Source: Jaltomata sinuosa
Taxonomy: Eukaryota; Streptophyta; Magnoliopsida; Solanales; Solanaceae
Direction of reading: 5' to 3'
NCBI GenBank assembly: GCA_003996215.1
Contig: QJPP01001826.1
Span: 372,001-436,000, forward strand
Length of the DNA stretch: 64,000 nucleotides
Shown: positions 60,100 through 64,000 of the stretch, in pieces
Position numbering within the stretch: position 1 is the first letter of the stretch
Layout of the letters: every line of letters starts with the position of its first letter
Notes under the pieces: generated by a model
Told to the model about the DNA's origin: nothing
The model's input: the letters and a program-made list of their open reading frames with translations, nothing else
The model's database searches: none
Program-made: the position numbers and the translations under genes

Positions 60100-60136
60100 A
60101 CCACTTGTGTGATTACATTGGTATGTTGTTGTTGTT
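60100..60136 (+). mobile_element. 3' end of a (TTG)n-tailed SINE, strongly truncated
   Basis: CCACTTGTGTGATTACATTG followed by GTATGTTGTTGTTGTT matches the last part of TS-like SINEs. Nothing upstream belongs to it. Confidence 0.6.
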
Positions 60137-60240
60137 AAATGTTTAATGAAGAGATAATGATAAAAAAAAACCACCCGAACTATCACTTTTTCATAAATTT
60201 CACACCAAATTATTCATTGTTGAAAAGAACTAGTGCCCAT

Positions 60241-60964
60241 TGTTAACACAAGAATCAGGTTTCTGTGTACGTGAGTAAGAACACTAAAGTGAAAATCACA
60301 TAACTTTAAGTGAAAAATTTCTTTGCTGAAGGAGTAACGACCACGACCTACGAGATGCAAAATTTGTCAACTCAAATCCACTAACTTCAACAGACAAGTT
60401 TTATGATTACAACTCAATAATCGAGTGAACTAACTCTAGCACCTACTCTCAACAGTTAGCTCTAACAACAACTCTTCAAGAAGTCAAACTCACTTCTTGT
60501 TACAATCCTCACCACTTCTTACACACAATAGAATAACTATGACTCCAAAACTAAACTATTACAGACTCGCACAAAATTCTGAATTGTATCAAGAATAATC
60601 AACTCAGAGTTATTCTTGAAGCTTCAATGATTGTTGTCTTGATATTGTCCTACTGCTAGAGAATAATGCCGCCTCAATACATAAAATAGATGATAATTTA
60701 CAAACTAGATCTTCTCTATATATAGTATTCATGTTTGTGGGCTTTTTGTCCAAGTACAGTAAGGAAAGTCCTAAGAACCTAAGGTTTTCCTTTCTTGGTC
60801 TTCAAGGATTCGACTAAGTAGAATTCTCATGTAATTCTAATCCCCATAAATAGCTTTTCTTTGACGAATCACGTAACACACACGCTTCTAATCAAATAAG
60901 GACATGGCACACATAATTTGTCTATCATCAAAACATGCAAGAAAATTAAGATAATACTATAACA
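60241..60964 (-). mobile_element. Probable solo LTR of a copia-type element
   Basis: On the minus strand it starts TGTTATAG and ends GTTAACA, 724 bp. A TATA box-like ACTATATATAGAG lies near the middle, followed by GAAGATC and then leader-like sequence with TCTTGAAGAGTTG, a layout seen in copia LTRs. No convincing primer site or internal region follows and no target duplication was found. Confidence 0.45.
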
Positions 60965-60969
60965 TTAAC

Positions 60970-62800
60970 CATCAAGGTTTCTTTAATTTCCTTTCTCTAT
61001 CTAAACTATTACTATCTATGTATTTAAACACATCTCGAGTCAATTAAGCCAATTATTTAAAAACAATCGCCAATAAACTCACAAGAGCCATAAAAATCAT
61101 CCATGTGGCTAATTAGGTTGACTAGTTTTTTTTCTATATTTTCCATTTGATTAAATTCAAATCCCTCTCTTCTCCCCCTTCTTCTTCACTTCTTCATTTA
61201 CCTGTCTTTCTCCTTCATTTCTTCTTTTTAATCAAACTTTTTTTTCTTTTACTAGATTTTTTTCCCGTCTTTCTCTTCATTTCTCCAAAATGAAGGCAGC
61301 CTGCAATGATAAGAATCACACAAGGAATTCTAAAATTAGTCAATAATATTTTCAAATGAAAAGAAGAACCTTAGTTTTTTTTTTTTACAAAATCAGTAAC
61401 TAACCTAAAATCCATGATAAAATTGAAGCTTAATGGGGAAGAAATGGCGAAACTATGGCCAAAAAAGAAAGAGACACGATTTTGATTTTTACAGATGATT
61501 CATCAGATTTTTATACTTTTACCCAAAATTAAGTTTTCTAATATTTATCACGTGGAGTGCCACGTGACACTATTTTTAACAAAAAAGAAGAGTGTACCAC
61601 ATGCACCATTGATATTTAATCTAGGTGAGTTTTAATATATAAATAGTGATAATTTAGGTAGATAAAGAAAATAAAAAATAGTTAGGATGTAAGATTTAAG
61701 AAAGAATAATAATTTAGATGTGTTTATTTATCATTATCTCTCTATTGAGCATGCATTTTTTTTATTTTAGATGTCTAGGATAAATGTACATTTTAGCAAC
61801 CGCCCTAAAACTTATTAAACTGCGTTTAATCTAAAAAAAAATTAGGTTTTCTTTTAAAATAATTTGTAACATGGAGAATTCAAAGCATAATATTTTATAT
61901 TTTATAGAAAAAGTTAATCCTTTGTTTGGGATGGAAGCAACCCAACGTTAATTAAAGCAAGAGTAAGTAAGAGCTATTTCTTTTATTTGGTTAGGAACTA
62001 GTCAACGCTAATTTTTTTAATTTGGTTAGGAACTAATAATAACATTTAAAGTTTTAAACTAGAACACGGTTTTATTTTGGTTCCTTTCTTTTTGGTTTCT
62101 TATTAAGTGTCAATATTTGTTTTCAACATATCTAAGTAATTGAGAGTTCACATCGAAAAGTCTCACTCTAGTATATAAAACACTCTCTATTAAAAGTGAT
62201 TTTATTCTCAATTCGAAATATTTGATTAAAAATGAAGAATTATTTATGGCCTCACTATAATCATTGGTGACTTTTCGTTTGTTCTATTATTTTTTCTAGT
62301 GTTTTATGTAATCTCGAGAGATAAATATATAGAAGATTTTTACATTCAACCTAAAACTTTAAAATAATGAGTAAAAGCTTGGGATATATTATATAGGGCT
62401 TCCTTTGATAACTCTTACATAACCCATGAGTAACAATTATACTCTTTTAACATATTAATGATTTCGTAGGTATTTGGACATAAAACATATGATATTAAAA
62501 AAAACTATAGCATATAAAGTTAATTTAAAAATGTGTATTCGAAAATTAAATTAAAGACATGTTTGGATATGTATTTAACTTTCTTTTAAAAAGTTAAAAT
62601 TTTCTGAGTGAAAAACACACACTAAAAGAACTAGTCAGAACTGTTTTTTTGTAAAATCGGTTCAATATTATAATCAAACGCTGTTTATGAAAAAAAGTTT
62701 CCATGAACAAACGGCTCCTTAATTTCTGTTTGTTCCCTAAAAGCCAGTAAACAATGTGTGGTATTCTAGAACACCCAAGAACAAGAAAACAGTCAAAACA
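60970..62800. other. AT-rich intergenic DNA, no gene seen
   Basis: A pyrimidine-rich stretch at 61160-61300. No exon or RNA gene recognised. Confidence 0.55.
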
Positions 62801-62804
62801 ACTA

Positions 62805-63067
62805 CTCCCTGGTCCCTTCGTTTATTTTTATTTATCTAGTATTGATCTGCACACTTCTTAAGGAGCAAAAAAATAGAATGATAATTTTATTATATTTTCG
62901 TATGAATATAATAAATTTAATGCTTTAGAAAATAATTAGAATTAATAATAATAATAATTTAGAAATTAAGTGATAAATTATTTCGTAATTTTTTAAACTG
63001 GACAAATAAAAATAAATATTTATTTTTAATATAATGAATAAGTAAAAAAAGTAAAAATGGACGAAGG
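62805..63067. mobile_element. Stowaway-like MITE
   Basis: CTCCCTGGTCCCTTCGTTTA at 62805 and AAAAATGGACGAAGG ending at 63067 are inverted ends of the CTCCCTCCGTTT type. GACAAATAAAAATAAATA near the right end supports it. Confidence 0.55.
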
Positions 63068-64000
63068 TGCAACAAATACATAATTAGTTGCAGAGAAAAA
63101 TTGTGACCACTTCTCTCTGTTTGAACAGATCAAGTTTCACTATGACTACTCCTTATCATCCAAAGAGAGGCATAATTTTCAAATATTAGGAAAAGTTACT
63201 CGGATGATAAGTACCTTTTACTTTTAATTTTGAAGTTGTGAGCTCGAGTCACCAAGAAAACAAAAAAAATAAAAGCTCCAAGAAAAAGGTAGAAAAATGT
63301 GAAAAAAATAAATAAAAAATCTTACATAATGCTAGGGATCAAGTAAAACGCACCAAATGCTAATATTTGCACCAAATTAATAAATATACAATATTATTAC
63401 TTGATCATTTTATCTTAACTATGGCATAATAATAAAGACGAATTCACAATTTGAAGTTTATGGAGCCTTATAACAATTTTAAGTTAATATACAATGATAA
63501 TTGGATCCATAGTTAAATAGTTAGCTTGCGTTTGGACATGCGATATAAAATCATGATTTTAAATCAGCATTTGAACATGCGATTTGAGATCATGATTTCA
63601 ATCTCAGATTCTCCAAACAACATGATTTAGGATTTTAAATCATGATTTCAATTTTTTTAAATATAAAACTTGACCCATAAATTTATATTTTGTAAAAAAT
63701 AAATCATCATTTTAAATTTTTACAAAAAAAAAGAGACTCTGCTCGACGTGAAGAGACTGTCCATACCATATGAAAGGATTATATTAAAGAATAACTAGTT
63801 ACTACTATTGTTGACTAGTGGATCTTTATAAACTATGTGTATGTGAAAGCTTATAATCGCAAACATTTATTTATAACAGGAACATGAAGATATATGATTT
63901 ATCAATGTGGAACCTTAGGATATTCCAATATCTTGTTTATGAACTATGATTTGCTCATTTGGTAAGATTATATAAAAATTGAATTTTTTTTATAATTTCA
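63068..64000. other. AT-rich intergenic DNA
   Basis: 63520-63660 repeats ATCATGATTTTAAATC and GGACATGCGAT phrases, probably another worn MITE (TTGCGTTTGGACATG start). No gene seen up to the window end. Confidence 0.45.

Overview
This is nuclear DNA from a flowering plant, almost certainly Solanaceae. The evidence is AT-rich non-coding sequence full of plant transposons, SINEs of the Au type and of the (TTG)n-tailed Solanaceae type, GT-AG introns, and two intron-rich genes whose proteins are clear angiosperm orthologues. There is no bacterial, viral or organellar backbone; one short piece of plastid ycf2 has been copied into the nuclear DNA.

Layout. 1-12 kb is a nested retrotransposon block: a minus-strand Ty3/Gypsy element (5' LTR about 9680-11970, decayed gag-pol 4960-9464) whose integrase is cut at 4959/4960 by a large-LTR element of Ogre/Tat appearance (LTR 2086-4959). 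A small hAT-like element with a tRNA-like promoter (5642-5935) sits inside the same integrase. 12-29 kb is gene-free, AT-rich and filled with MITEs, decayed LTR fragments, a pair of long inverted LTR-derived arms (about 20.35-21.53 and 23.93-25.05 kb) and a LINE RNase H fragment. 29.2-31.2 kb is a long foldback interrupted by a hAT insertion, ending about 250 bp before the first gene.

The two genes are tail to tail. NDX (31801-43050, plus; about 935-950 aa) encodes the nodulin-homeobox nuclear regulator. BSL1 (44597-55777, minus; 21 exons, 876 aa) encodes the Kelch-repeat PP1/PP2A-like phosphatase of brassinosteroid signalling. The same two genes carry neighbouring locus numbers in Arabidopsis (AT4G03090 and AT4G03080), so the pair looks like retained microsynteny. 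Their introns hold well-preserved small elements: two Au-type SINEs, one (TTG)n SINE, a Tourist MITE and a LINE tail in NDX; a LINE fragment, a Stowaway-like MITE against a splice donor and a 302-bp miniature LTR element in BSL1. The ycf2 piece lies just after the NDX stop, probably inside a 3'UTR intron.

56-64 kb, upstream of BSL1, has no gene. It is a stack of nested MITEs and a possible solo LTR. All family assignments come from reading the sequence; no database search was run.
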